From Flavimaribacter sediminis (GTDB lineage Bacteria; Pseudomonadota; Alphaproteobacteria; Rhizobiales; Rhizobiaceae): DNA of 64,000 nucleotides. The translations under genes were made by a program, and so were the position numbers. Positions 42,892 to 51,786 of this stretch are shown here, piece by piece (position 1 is the stretch's first letter; the number at the start of each line of letters is the position of its first letter). The stretch spans positions 868,001-932,000 of the forward strand of contig NZ_JAICBX010000001.1 in the NCBI RefSeq assembly GCF_019492055.1. Reading direction: 5' to 3'. Under the pieces are notes generated by a model that saw nothing but the letters and a program-made list of their open reading frames with translations, was not told the DNA's origin and searched no databases.

Positions 42892-43761
42892 TCAGTCCTC
42901 CAGTCTTGCAAGCAGCGAGGACGTATCCCAACGATTCCCGCCCATTCTCTGGACGTCCTGGTAAAACTGGTCGACCAGCGCAGTCACAGGCAGACTTGAC
43001 TTGTTGTTCCGGGCTTCTTCGAGAACGATCGCCAGATCCTTTCGCATCCAGTCGACAGCAAAGCCGTGTTCGTATTCGCCGGCGATCATGGTTTTGTGAC
43101 GGTTTTCCATCTGCCAGGATCCGGCCGCGCCCTTTGAGATCACATCGATGACCTTTTCGATGTCCAGACCGGCGCGTTTGCCGAAATGGATTCCTTCCGA
43201 CAACCCTTGGACGAGGCCGGCGATGCAGATCTGGTTCACCATCTTGGTCAACTGGCCGCTTCCGACAGGTCCCATCAGGCCGACCATGCGGGCGTAGCAG
43301 TCGATAACCGGTTTTGCGCGCTCGAACACATCCTGATCGCCGCCTGTCATGACGGTCAGCACGCCGTTTTCGGCGCCTGCCTGACCGCCGGAAACCGGGG
43401 CGTCGAGGAAATCGAACCCTTTTTCTTCGGCGACTGCGGCGAGTTCCCGTGCGACATCTGCAGAGGCGGTGGTGTTATCGATGAAAATCGACCCCTTGCC
43501 GATTGAGTGAAATGCTCCGTCCTCGCCGGTGGTGACGCTTCTCAAGTCGTCGTCGTTGCCAACGCAGGTGAATATGAAGTCGCAGCCTTTTGCTGCGTCC
43601 GCCGGCGTTCCGGCCATTCTGCCGCCGAATTCAGACACCCATTTCTCGGCCTTCGAGGCCGTCCGGTTATACACGCACACATCGTGTTCGCCGCGGGTCT
43701 TGAGATGACCCGCCATAGGATATCCCATGACCCCGAGCCCGATAAATGCAACTGTTGCCAT
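42892..43761 (-). CDS. NAD(P)-dependent beta-hydroxyacid dehydrogenase (3-hydroxyisobutyrate dehydrogenase family)
   Basis: A 289-residue cytoplasmic oxidoreductase. It has an N-terminal Rossmann motif 'FIGLGVMGYPMAGHL' (residues 6-20), the substrate-binding 'DAPVSGGQAGAENGVLTVM' and the catalytic Lys in 'GPVGSGQLTKMVNQI' near residue 170. The cofactor loop 'VCVYNRTASKAEKW' has Asn-Arg after the second strand, which favours NADP over NAD. Likely substrates are 3-hydroxyisobutyrate, tartronate semialdehyde or succinic semialdehyde; I cannot choose. It is divergent from the penicillin acylase gene with a 56-base gap. Confidence 0.9.
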   Translation of the reverse strand: MATVAFIGLGVMGYPMAGHLKTRGEHDVCVYNRTASKAEKWVSEFGGRMAGTPADAAKGCDFIFTCVGNDDDLRSVTTGEDGAFHSIGKGSIFIDNTTASADVARELAAVAEEKGFDFLDAPVSGGQAGAENGVLTVMTGGDQDVFERAKPVIDCYARMVGLMGPVGSGQLTKMVNQICIAGLVQGLSEGIHFGKRAGLDIEKVIDVISKGAAGSWQMENRHKTMIAGEYEHGFAVDWMRKDLAIVLEEARNNKSSLPVTALVDQFYQDVQRMGGNRWDTSSLLARLED

Positions 43762-43817
43762 GTCATCTTCCCTTCTGCAAAGTGGGTGTAGCGGTATCCG
43801 GTTTGAGGGATAAATCA

Positions 43818-46271
43818 ATGATGCGCATACTGAAAGCTTTCATCCAGTTTATTTTCTTCGCCGTTCCGCTTCTGTTGATCGCCGCTGGCGCCGGTTTTCT
43901 GTGGATGGCGCGTTCCCTTCCGCCGACTGACGGTAACATGACCGTCACAGGTCTTTCCGGTCCCGTTACGATTTCACGCGATGATCGTGGAGTCCCTCAC
44001 ATTTCGGGCGCCAGTATTGAAGACGTTATGACCGGACTTGGGTTCGCCCACGCCCAGGATCGCCTCTGGCAGATGGAAGTTTTCAGGATGGCGGCGCAGG
44101 GACGACTTTCAGAGTTGTTCGGCGAGCCAACTGTGGACGCCGACATTTGGCTGCGCAGTCTCGGACTTGCCGACGCCACAGCCGAGAATTACGAGATACT
44201 GCCGCAGTCGGCCAGGGATGTGGTCGAGTCCTACGCCGCCGGGATCAACAGCTGGATTGGTCGCGAGGGCAGGGACTTCGCGTCGCACTGGCCGCCGGAA
44301 TTCGTCATCCTGCGTCATGAACCGGAGCCATGGAAGCCGCTTGACGTTCTCTTGACGCTGAAGATGATGTCGATCTCGCTTGGAGAAAATGCAAGCTTCG
44401 AAGTGCTGCGGCTCGGATTTTCCCGTCTTGGCATGAGTTCCGCGGAGATCGAGGATCTGCTGCCGCCAGTCGGAGACGACAACCCGCCGGAACTTCCTGA
44501 CATGGCGGCTCTTCTCGGACTTCCGTCAGGACCACTTGCAGCGGAAACGCCGTCCGAGGAGGCTGCGATATTCGAGATGACTCCCGGCGTCGTCAAGGAA
44601 AGAGCGTCCAACAACTGGGTTATTTCGGGAGATCGTACGGCCACCGGCATGCCGTTGCTCGCCAATGATCCCCATCTTGCGCTCTCTGCGCCCTCGATCT
44701 GGTATCTTGTTCATCTTCGTGTGGAAGCCGAAGATGGCGCGCGAAACCTGATCGGCGTGACGCAGCCGGGCGTCCCCTTTGTCCTGATTGGCCGCAATGA
44801 CGCCGTCGCGTGGGGGTTCACCAACACTTACACCGATGTTCAGGATCTTTTTGTCGAGAAGGTCAATCCGGACAACCCCGACCAGTACATGGCTCCGGAC
44901 GGGTGGATGGACTTCGGAAAGAAGGAAGAGACGATCCGCGTCAAGAACGCCGACGATCGCGTCTTCACACGTCGCTGGACCCGACACGGGCCGGTTCTGC
45001 CCGGGAAATACAAGTCGCTCGACAGATATCTTCCGAAGAATACGGTGACGGCGTTGCGTTGGGTGGCTCTTGATCCCGACGACACGACAATGGTGGCCGG
45101 TCTGGAGGCAATGAACGTCAAGACGGTCACCGAATTCCAGAACGGGATGCAGGATTATGTCACGCCCATGCAGTCAATGGTGGTCGCAGACACGCAAGGC
45201 AATATAGGTTTGATAGCTCCCGGCAGGGTGCCGCTTCGCAATCCCCTCAACCAGGTTATGGGCCGGGCGCCGGCGCCCGGGTGGGACGCGACCTATGACT
45301 GGACAGGGACGATTCCCTTTGCCGGGCTTCCCCGTCAGACCAATCCGCAATCGGGCGTCATCGCCACCGCCAACAGCAAGATGGTCGGTCCGTTTTATCC
45401 GTATTTCCTGACGTTCGACTGGAGAGAGGACTGGCGCCAGCAGCGGATCGATGCGCTGATCGTCGACAACGATGCGCTGCAGACGCACCAGATGTCGAGG
45501 CAAGCCCAGGCCGACGTTCTGTCTCTCGCCTTTGAGACGGTGGCTCCGCAGATGATTGCGCTGGTCGAGGGCCGCGACGATGTCGACGGCGATGCCCTCT
45601 TACGCATGAAAGCCTGGGATTTCGAGATGATCGAGGATAGCGCCGAACCGCTGATCTTCATCGCCTGGTTTCGGCAGACGATGATCGATGTGTATGCGGA
45701 TGATCTAGGACCTGTCTTTTATGCCTGGTTCCGGCCGCGCGCAAATGTCGTCAACCAGTTGCTGTCAGGCGAAACCGCGCGCGACTGGTGTGACAACAGG
45801 ACCACCCCGAACCGGGAGAACTGCGCAGAGGTAATCGCCGGCTCTCTGAGCAAGGCCTTGAAAAATCTCGAGACGACCTATGGCGCCGATCGGGCTAACT
45901 GGAACTGGGGAAGGGCGCATATGACCAGCGGCGCGCATACGCCGTTTTCGAACATTCCCGTCTTGAAGGACATTTTCGACGTACAGGTCCCGAGCCCGGG
46001 CGGTCCATACACGATAAACCGGGGATTGCCCGAGTTCGATTCCAAAAAACCGTTCGAGAATGCGCACGGATCGAGCCTGCGGGTCATCTATGATCTCGCG
46101 GATCTTGAAAAGTCGACCTTCATGATCACCACCGGTCAATCGGGCAATCCGTTTTCCAGGCACTACAGGGATTTCGCCGAATCCTGGGCGGATGTCGAGG
46201 CGTTCACAATATCCTCCAATCCCGAAGCATACGAAGCAAAGGCCGAAGGAGTCTGGCGGCTTTCTCCGTGA
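43818..46271 (+). CDS. Penicillin acylase-family (Ntn) hydrolase
   Basis: An 817-residue precursor that is self-cleaved into two subunits. An N-terminal membrane segment (residues 8-30) targets it to the periplasm. The alpha part has 'GVPHISGASIEDVMTGLGFA' (residues 57-76) and 'QDRLWQMEVFRMAAQGRLSE'. The beta subunit should begin at Ser264 in 'ASNNWVISG', the N-terminal nucleophile, and contains 'NDPHLALSAPSIWYLVHL'. The family includes penicillin G acylases and acyl-homoserine-lactone acylases (quorum quenching), so both are possible. The GAGGGA 7 bases before the first ATG fixes the start. It is convergent with moeA. Confidence 0.93.
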   Translation: MMRILKAFIQFIFFAVPLLLIAAGAGFLWMARSLPPTDGNMTVTGLSGPVTISRDDRGVPHISGASIEDVMTGLGFAHAQDRLWQMEVFRMAAQGRLSELFGEPTVDADIWLRSLGLADATAENYEILPQSARDVVESYAAGINSWIGREGRDFASHWPPEFVILRHEPEPWKPLDVLLTLKMMSISLGENASFEVLRLGFSRLGMSSAEIEDLLPPVGDDNPPELPDMAALLGLPSGPLAAETPSEEAAIFEMTPGVVKERASNNWVISGDRTATGMPLLANDPHLALSAPSIWYLVHLRVEAEDGARNLIGVTQPGVPFVLIGRNDAVAWGFTNTYTDVQDLFVEKVNPDNPDQYMAPDGWMDFGKKEETIRVKNADDRVFTRRWTRHGPVLPGKYKSLDRYLPKNTVTALRWVALDPDDTTMVAGLEAMNVKTVTEFQNGMQDYVTPMQSMVVADTQGNIGLIAPGRVPLRNPLNQVMGRAPAPGWDATYDWTGTIPFAGLPRQTNPQSGVIATANSKMVGPFYPYFLTFDWREDWRQQRIDALIVDNDALQTHQMSRQAQADVLSLAFETVAPQMIALVEGRDDVDGDALLRMKAWDFEMIEDSAEPLIFIAWFRQTMIDVYADDLGPVFYAWFRPRANVVNQLLSGETARDWCDNRTTPNRENCAEVIAGSLSKALKNLETTYGADRANWNWGRAHMTSGAHTPFSNIPVLKDIFDVQVPSPGGPYTINRGLPEFDSKKPFENAHGSSLRVIYDLADLEKSTFMITTGQSGNPFSRHYRDFAESWADVEAFTISSNPEAYEAKAEGVWRLSP

Positions 46272-46272
46272 T

Positions 46273-46289
46273 GCTCGCCCGGAGCGAGC
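46273..46289. terminator. Weak hairpin between convergent acylase gene and moeA
   Basis: GCTCGC and GCGAGC (6 bp) flank a 5-base loop directly after the acylase stop. No T-run follows on either strand, so termination here is uncertain. Confidence 0.3.
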
Positions 46290-46300
46290 CACATCTGGCT

Positions 46301-47566
46301 CTATAGCCCGAATTCCGAGAAGGGTATGTATGAGACGGTCTGTCCGATGGTCAGCGATCTCGTCTCTTCGTCCAGTTCGATCAGCCCGTCGGCGGCGCGC
46401 AAGCCGGATATAAGGCCGGAACCGTCCCGTTCGAACTTCCGGGCGACCGGGCCGCTTTCGCCGGTTGTCAGCCATCCGCGAAGGAATTCGCGCCTGTCAG
46501 GTTTCTTGCGATCGATCGTGAAACCGGCGGCCACCGGAAATCGCGTCGGCTCGATATAGTCTCCCCCGCCGAGAATGGTCAGCGCGGGACGGCAGTAGAG
46601 AAGGAAACACACGAAGGCGGCGACCGGATTCCCGGGCAGTCCCATAAAAACGCAATCGCCGATCTGCCCGAATGTCATCGGTCTGCCGGGCTTGATCGCA
46701 ATCTGCCAGGCATGGCGCTTGCCGAGCCGGTCAATGGTCGCGACGACATGGTCTTCGTCTCCGCGCGAAGCTCCTCCTGTCGTCAGTATCACGTCATGTG
46801 TGGCCGCAGCTCGAGCGATTGTATCCTCAACGGCGGAGGCGACGTCCGGCACAATGCCGAGACGGCTGACAGTCACCGGAAGCGAAGCGCAGAGCGCGAG
46901 CAGCATGGCGCTGTTGGAATCGAAAACCTGGCCGGTTTCGATTGAGGTTTGCCGTCCGGCTTCCAGCAACTCATTTCCGGTCGAGATGATTGCGACCCTG
47001 ATCCTCCGATAAACCGAAACCTCTGAAAGTCCGAGTGACGCCAGCGACGCGATCTCCTGCGGGCGCAGGCGCTTGCCGGGCCGCGTTACGATTTCGCCGG
47101 ATTTGATGTCTTCTCCGGCTTTTCGCAGGTTCGCTCCTGTTTTCAGCCCGGGCGGCACAGTGATCTGATTGTCTGCGACTGTGCAGTCCTCCTGCATGGC
47201 GACGGTGTCTGCGCCATCGGGGATTGCTGCTCCGGTAAAAATCCGCGCCGCTTCGTTTTTGCCCAGAGAGTAATCGGCGAGATCGCCGGCGGCGATCACC
47301 GGCCCTGAGCGTAGCGTCCCGGTTTCCAGATAGTCGGCGTGTAAAAACGCAAATCCATCCACGGCGCTGTTGTCGTGCAGCGGTACGTCGCGAGGCGCGA
47401 CGACAGGCGTTGAAAGAAACCGGCCAAGCGCCTCTGATAACGTGCAAATTTCGGTTTCAGCGACGGTCGTAAGCCGCTCCTTCAGAAGGTCGAGCACTTC
47501 GCTGTGGCGCAGACGGTCCTTGTCGTGCAGGAAGCAGTCGTTCAGCAGGGACGCAGTCCGGGTCAT
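46301..47566 (-). CDS. moeA: Molybdopterin molybdotransferase MoeA
   Basis: The enzyme that inserts molybdate into adenylylated molybdopterin, 421 residues. It has the full MoeA set: 'ALGRFLSTPVVAPRDVPLHD' and 'NSAVDGFAF' at the N-terminus, 'RIFTGAAIPDGADTVAMQED' (residues 106-125), 'GEDIKSGEIV', the 'STGNELLEAG' motif, 'TTGGASRGDEDHV' and the final 'LPGNPVAAFVCFLLY'. Its ATG overlaps the mobB stop (ATGA), so it is the last gene of the coupled molybdenum-cofactor run. Product is molybdopterin-Mo for the dinucleotide step by MobA. Confidence 0.95.
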   Translation of the reverse strand: MTRTASLLNDCFLHDKDRLRHSEVLDLLKERLTTVAETEICTLSEALGRFLSTPVVAPRDVPLHDNSAVDGFAFLHADYLETGTLRSGPVIAAGDLADYSLGKNEAARIFTGAAIPDGADTVAMQEDCTVADNQITVPPGLKTGANLRKAGEDIKSGEIVTRPGKRLRPQEIASLASLGLSEVSVYRRIRVAIISTGNELLEAGRQTSIETGQVFDSNSAMLLALCASLPVTVSRLGIVPDVASAVEDTIARAAATHDVILTTGGASRGDEDHVVATIDRLGKRHAWQIAIKPGRPMTFGQIGDCVFMGLPGNPVAAFVCFLLYCRPALTILGGGDYIEPTRFPVAAGFTIDRKKPDRREFLRGWLTTGESGPVARKFERDGSGLISGLRAADGLIELDEETRSLTIGQTVSYIPFSEFGL

Positions 47567-48069
47567 CGTCGCAAACCCGTGTGCCGTTCTACGAAATCGG
47601 CGATGGCGACAGTGTCGTCCAGATCGAATACGGGAAGCGCGCCGTCGACCGGGTGGTCGGACGCGATCGCCACGAAAGAAGAATTCCCGTCGGAGATGGC
47701 CTTGCCAGTCTCTGGTTTCAGACGCCGCGTCTCGATTTTTGGATGGTCTTCCCGCTTGTAGCCTTCCACGATGACGATGTCGCACGGCGATAGCCGGTCG
47801 ATCACGGACCCGAAGTTCGGCTCGTCCTCCCCCCGAAGTTCATGCATTAACGCCCAGCGGTTCTGCGAAACGATCATTACTTCGCCTGCTCCCGCCTCCC
47901 TGTGACGGCGGCTGTCTTTGCCTTTCTGATCGACGTCGAATGCGTGATGCGCATGCTTGACGGTCGAGACCCGCCAACCGCGGCGGCTCAATTCCTCGAC
48001 GAGGCGGACTGTGAGGCCTGTCTTGCCGGAATTCTTCCAGCCAGCGATGCCGAAAATACGCGGCTTCAC
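47563..48069 (-). CDS. mobB: Molybdopterin-guanine dinucleotide biosynthesis protein B
   Basis: A 168-residue GTP-binding accessory protein that supports MobA. The P-loop is 'GIAGWKNSGKTGLTVRLVEE' (residues 7-26), followed by 'TVKHAHHAFDVDQKGKDS' and 'DIVIVEGYKREDHPKIE', the usual MobB Walker B-like stretch. It overlaps mobA upstream and moeA downstream by four bases each. MobB is not essential for cofactor formation in E. coli but is commonly kept with MobA. Confidence 0.94.
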   Translation of the reverse strand: MKPRIFGIAGWKNSGKTGLTVRLVEELSRRGWRVSTVKHAHHAFDVDQKGKDSRRHREAGAGEVMIVSQNRWALMHELRGEDEPNFGSVIDRLSPCDIVIVEGYKREDHPKIETRRLKPETGKAISDGNSSFVAIASDHPVDGALPVFDLDDTVAIADFVERHTGLRR

Positions 48070-48728
48070 CCTTTGTCTCCCGATCCGGATTTGATCGTTG
48101 CGAGCAGGGTTTCGGCTTCGGCAAGTTCCTGCGGCGTATTGGCGTTGAAAAACGGATCTATTCCATTCGAATGAGCCTCGATGTCATGGAATTCGACGAC
48201 CCGCCACGGATGTCGTTCGACCCAGGCCATCACCTTGTAGCTGTCAGTCGAGCCCATCCACCTGGCAAGATCCTTGTGAAGAGCAAGCGGCCAGAGGCCG
48301 AATACGGGATGTCGGTGCGCGCGCGACGACGCCAGAACGATGCAACCCGCGTCACCGCCCGTCCGATCCGAAAGGCGGGCAACCAGGTCGGCCGGGAAGA
48401 ATGGCGTGTCCGCCGCGGCGGTCGCCAGATGCGTCGCGCCGCTGCGCTGTTGCAGCGCCCACTCCATGCCGGCGGCGATGCCGGCGAGGGGGCCCGCAAA
48501 TCCGGCAATACTGTCCTTGACGATCGGCAGTGAGAAGGCGCGGTAAAGGTCAGGATCGCCATTCGTGTTGATGACAAGGTCGCTGACCTGCGGTCTCAAT
48601 CGTTCGGCCACGTGCGCGATCATTGGCAGTGGGCCAAGCCTGATCAGGGCCTTGTCGGCGCCGCCCATGCGCCGGGACAGGCCGCCGGCGAGAATGCAGC
48701 CGACGATTGTTTCCCTTGCAATTGTCAT
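48066..48728 (-). CDS. mobA: Molybdenum cofactor guanylyltransferase
   Basis: A 220-residue nucleotidyltransferase that attaches GMP to the molybdenum cofactor to make MGD. The GTP-binding motif is 'LAGGLSRRMGGADKALIRLG' (residues 13-32), with 'NGDPDLYRAF', 'GFAGPLAGI' and 'AADTPFFPADLVARL' further on. It overlaps fdhD by four bases and mobB by four. MGD-type cofactors serve formate dehydrogenases and DMSO-reductase-family enzymes, in line with the adjacent fdhD. Confidence 0.95.
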   Translation of the reverse strand: MTIARETIVGCILAGGLSRRMGGADKALIRLGPLPMIAHVAERLRPQVSDLVINTNGDPDLYRAFSLPIVKDSIAGFAGPLAGIAAGMEWALQQRSGATHLATAAADTPFFPADLVARLSDRTGGDAGCIVLASSRAHRHPVFGLWPLALHKDLARWMGSTDSYKVMAWVERHPWRVVEFHDIEAHSNGIDPFFNANTPQELAEAETLLATIKSGSGDKG

Positions 48729-49615
48729 GGGCCGGCCTCTGCAGCCTCGGAGCGTCGTTTTCCGCGACCCGTATCCTCATCGTCCACGGTCTGCGTGTCG
48801 AGGTCGTAGACGATGCGCTGGCGCGCAGAGAGCGCCACGAAGCGTTTTCCGCGCGCGCGGCCGATCAGCGTCAGGCCAACCTTGCGCGCCAGATCGACGC
48901 CCCAGGCCGTGAAGCCTGACCGTGAAACGAGGATAGGAATCCCCATCATCGCCGTCTTGATGACCATTTCGGATGTGAGCCGGCCGGTCGTATAGAAAAT
49001 CTTGTTGTCCGGCGAGACCCTGTTCATGAACATCCATCCGGCGATCTTGTCGACGGCGTTGTGGCGTCCGACGTCCTCCATATAGACCAGCGGCCGGTCT
49101 TCCTCGCACAGCACGCAGCCATGTATGGCGCCGGCGGCAAGATACAGAGACGGTTCGGTGTTGATCGCTTTCGTCAACGCATGGAGCCACGAGGTTCGGA
49201 TAGTCGCCGTTTCCGACAGGCGGATGGTATCGAATCCCTCCATCACGTCGCCGAAGACCGTGCCTTGCGCGCAGCCGGAGGTTCGAACCTTCTTCTGCAT
49301 CTTTTCTTCGTAGTCGGTTTCGCGCTCCGTGCGGACGACGACCACATCCAGCTCGTCGTCGTAATCAATGTCGGTAATTGCGTCATCGGGCGACAGCATG
49401 TGCTGGTTACGCAGATAGCCGACGGCCAGAAGGTCCGGATAATCGCCGATCGTCATCATCGTGACGATCTCCTGCCGGTTGAGGTAGAGCGTCAGCGGTT
49501 TTTCCGTCACCACCCGGGTGGTGACCGGATTGCCGTCCTGGTCGACGCCATCCACTTCTTGTGAAAGCTTCGGATCGTCGGGGTCGGGTCGGACCAAAAA
49601 ACTCGTGTCTGCCAT
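48725..49615 (-). CDS. fdhD: Formate dehydrogenase accessory protein FdhD (variant)
   Basis: The sulfurtransferase that activates formate dehydrogenase by supplying sulfur to the molybdenum cofactor, 296 residues. Family motifs: 'VTEKPLTLYLNRQEI' near residue 36, 'VYMEDVGRHNAVDKIAGW' near 176, 'TTGRLTSEMVIKTAMMGIPI' and 'GLTLIGRARG'. In E. coli a loop CxxC (C121, C124) relays the sulfur. Here that loop reads 'TSGCAQGT': only Cys115 remains. A different CxxC, Cys167-Cys170, lies in 'AIHGCVLCEED'. Whether it substitutes is unknown. The gene overlaps mobA and follows the MFS gene by 8 bases. Confidence 0.9.
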   Translation of the reverse strand: MADTSFLVRPDPDDPKLSQEVDGVDQDGNPVTTRVVTEKPLTLYLNRQEIVTMMTIGDYPDLLAVGYLRNQHMLSPDDAITDIDYDDELDVVVVRTERETDYEEKMQKKVRTSGCAQGTVFGDVMEGFDTIRLSETATIRTSWLHALTKAINTEPSLYLAAGAIHGCVLCEEDRPLVYMEDVGRHNAVDKIAGWMFMNRVSPDNKIFYTTGRLTSEMVIKTAMMGIPILVSRSGFTAWGVDLARKVGLTLIGRARGKRFVALSARQRIVYDLDTQTVDDEDTGRGKRRSEAAEAGP

Positions 49616-49623
49616 TGCACGCC

Positions 49624-50838
49624 TCAGGCGCTGGTGTTCTCTTTTGCAACCAGTCGGTCAACGTGAATAACGTAAAGCGTTGAAACCATGCCTGCAATCG
49701 AAGACAGCATGATCACGAAAATCAGCGGATAGGGACCTGTATCTGGTCCGAGAAGCGAACCGGCGACGACCGAAAGCACTGCGCCGCCGCCAACCATGAT
49801 CGCGCCTCCCAGCCCGGACGCCGATCCGGCCAGATGCGGACGGACACTGACAATTCCGGCGTTCGCGCTCGGCAGGGTGATGCCATTGCCGAGGCCGATG
49901 AAGGACATGCAGCCGAAGAACGAAATCGGGTGATGAAGCCCCAGTTTGAACACAACAAAGGCGAGGAGCATGCCGCTTGCGGCGATCATGTTTCCGATCA
50001 GCATCATCCTGTTGATGCCGACTCGGCGCGCGAACATGCCTGAAAAGAAGTTCCCAACCATGTAGCCGACAGCCGTCAGGGCGAAGTAGGCGCCAAGAGT
50101 GGCCGGGCTCATGTCGAGCATTTCCGTGGCGACGTAGGGGCCGCCGCCCAGGAAGGCGAAGAAAGCGCCGACGGTGAAGGCCGCGCACAACGAGTAGCCC
50201 CAGAAGCGGCGGGATCTGAAGAGTTCCGGATAGGCGCCGATCTGCTGCCGGAAACTCGAACTCTTGTGCTGATTGGTTTCCCCGAGGTCGAAATAGACGA
50301 GCCACAGGACGATCAGAGTGAAAACAAATCCCACCCAGAAGGTTGATTGCCAGCCATAGAGTTCGCTGAGATAACCGCCAACGGCTGGTCCCAGCATCGG
50401 CATGACGGCCATGCCCATGGTGACGTAGCCGATCATGCTTGCTGCTTCATCCGGTTCGACGAGATCGCGGATCACAGCGCGCGACAGGGCTATGCCCGAC
50501 ACGACCGCTGTCTGGACCAATCGCGATATCAGCAAGACCTCGAAATTTGGGGCATAAATACAGCCAAGGGTCGAGATGAGCGTGATTATGATGCTGACAA
50601 GCATCACCGGCCGCCGGCCGTAACGGTCGGAGAGGGGGCCAAGCGCAATCTGGACCAGCGCCGTCATCGCCAGATAAGCCGAAATCAGCAACTGAACCGC
50701 CACATAAGGGGTCTGAAAATGAATCTCAATCGCCGGCAGGGCTGGCAATATGATGTTCATGTTCAACGGGCCAAGGCCGGCCATGATAACCAGCGTGATG
50801 ATGGTTGGCGGCGTTCGCCTGTTTAGAAATCCACTCAC
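49624..50838 (-). CDS. MFS multidrug-efflux-type transporter (Bcr/CflA family)
   Basis: A 12-helix inner-membrane transporter of 404 residues. Bcr/CflA features: 'PLNMNIILPALPAIEIHFQT' in the first helix (residues 22-41), motif A 'GPLSDRYGRRPVMLVS' and 'GMAVMPMLGPAVGGYLSELY' (motif C). The start is GTG within GTGA, overlapping the EamA stop, with GGAGGTGG before it, so translation is coupled to the EamA gene. Its position between moaA and fdhD inside the molybdenum-cofactor run is unusual; it may be a chance insertion or export something linked to that pathway. Confidence 0.9.
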   Translation of the reverse strand: MSGFLNRRTPPTIITLVIMAGLGPLNMNIILPALPAIEIHFQTPYVAVQLLISAYLAMTALVQIALGPLSDRYGRRPVMLVSIIITLISTLGCIYAPNFEVLLISRLVQTAVVSGIALSRAVIRDLVEPDEAASMIGYVTMGMAVMPMLGPAVGGYLSELYGWQSTFWVGFVFTLIVLWLVYFDLGETNQHKSSSFRQQIGAYPELFRSRRFWGYSLCAAFTVGAFFAFLGGGPYVATEMLDMSPATLGAYFALTAVGYMVGNFFSGMFARRVGINRMMLIGNMIAASGMLLAFVVFKLGLHHPISFFGCMSFIGLGNGITLPSANAGIVSVRPHLAGSASGLGGAIMVGGGAVLSVVAGSLLGPDTGPYPLIFVIMLSSIAGMVSTLYVIHVDRLVAKENTSA

Positions 50839-51728
50839 GAATCCACCTCCCCGGCGTTGCGTTTCAACACCACCTGCTCGCGGTAAAGCGTATAAAGACC
50901 TGAAGCCACAATGATTGCTCCGCCCAAAAGCGTCAGCGCGTCCGGAAAATCTCCAAAAACAACCACGCCGAATATCACGGCCCAAAGAAGACTTGTGTAG
51001 CGGAATGGCGTGACGATCGGGATCTCGCCCTCCCGCATCGCCAGGACGATGAACTGATAGCCGACAAGCATGAATACGGATGCCCCGACAAGCATCGCCA
51101 GTTGCGTCCAGTTAATCGGATCCCAACGTCCCTCGAAGGCGCACATCAGAAGCCCGGCGATCGCGACCGCAGGCGCCGCGATCAGCGACAGGTAAAGGGA
51201 AGGGATATTGCGATCCATTGCGCGGGTGCACAGGTCGCGAAGCGTCGCCGAGAAAACCGCGAATACGATGAGGATCGTCCAGGCGGAAAACCCGGTGAGT
51301 CCCGGTCGGATGATCAGCAAAACGCCAAAAAAGCCGGCGAGAATCGCCAGGAGACGCCGCCAGCCAACCGGCTCTTTCAGGAAAAGCGCGCCGCCGAGGG
51401 TAATTGCAAGAGGCAGCGCCTGCAGGATGGCCGAGGCGTTGGCGAGTTCGATATGCGTCAGCGCGGTCAGGAAGAACACGGTTCCAAGCACTTCGCCGAG
51501 CGTGCGCAGCGCCGGCAGGCGCCCGAACGCCGTCTTCAAGGGTCGCAGCGCTCCGAACCGGCGCGCGATCAGGTAAATCCAGATCGTGCCGAAGAATCCT
51601 CGCAGCACGATTGCCTGATTCATGCTGATATCCTCGGCGACGCGTTTCAAAAGGGCGTCGTTGGTCACGAAGCCGGCCATGGCCAGCGTCATGAACAACG
51701 CCCCTTTCATGTTGGATGAAAGCGGCAT
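50835..51728 (-). CDS. EamA/DMT-superfamily transporter
   Basis: A ten-helix drug/metabolite transporter, 297 residues, with two EamA repeats: 'LVATF-like' helices at residues 9-130 and 145-285. Recognisable parts are 'LRGFFGTIWIYLIARRFGAL' (residues 42-61) and 'PVGWRRLLAILAGFFGVLLI'. The second repeat has 'TPFRYTSLLWAVIFGVVVFG'. Family members move nucleotides, amino acids, sulfur metabolites and S-adenosylmethionine; the substrate here is unknown. It lies 58 bases after moaA and is coupled to the following MFS gene. The start has only a weak ribosome site. Confidence 0.88.
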   Translation of the reverse strand: MPLSSNMKGALFMTLAMAGFVTNDALLKRVAEDISMNQAIVLRGFFGTIWIYLIARRFGALRPLKTAFGRLPALRTLGEVLGTVFFLTALTHIELANASAILQALPLAITLGGALFLKEPVGWRRLLAILAGFFGVLLIIRPGLTGFSAWTILIVFAVFSATLRDLCTRAMDRNIPSLYLSLIAAPAVAIAGLLMCAFEGRWDPINWTQLAMLVGASVFMLVGYQFIVLAMREGEIPIVTPFRYTSLLWAVIFGVVVFGDFPDALTLLGGAIIVASGLYTLYREQVVLKRNAGEVDS

Positions 51729-51786
51729 GGCTACTCAGCTTCTTGTCGGAAGCACAAATGGCCGGGGAACCCGGCCGGTAACGTCG

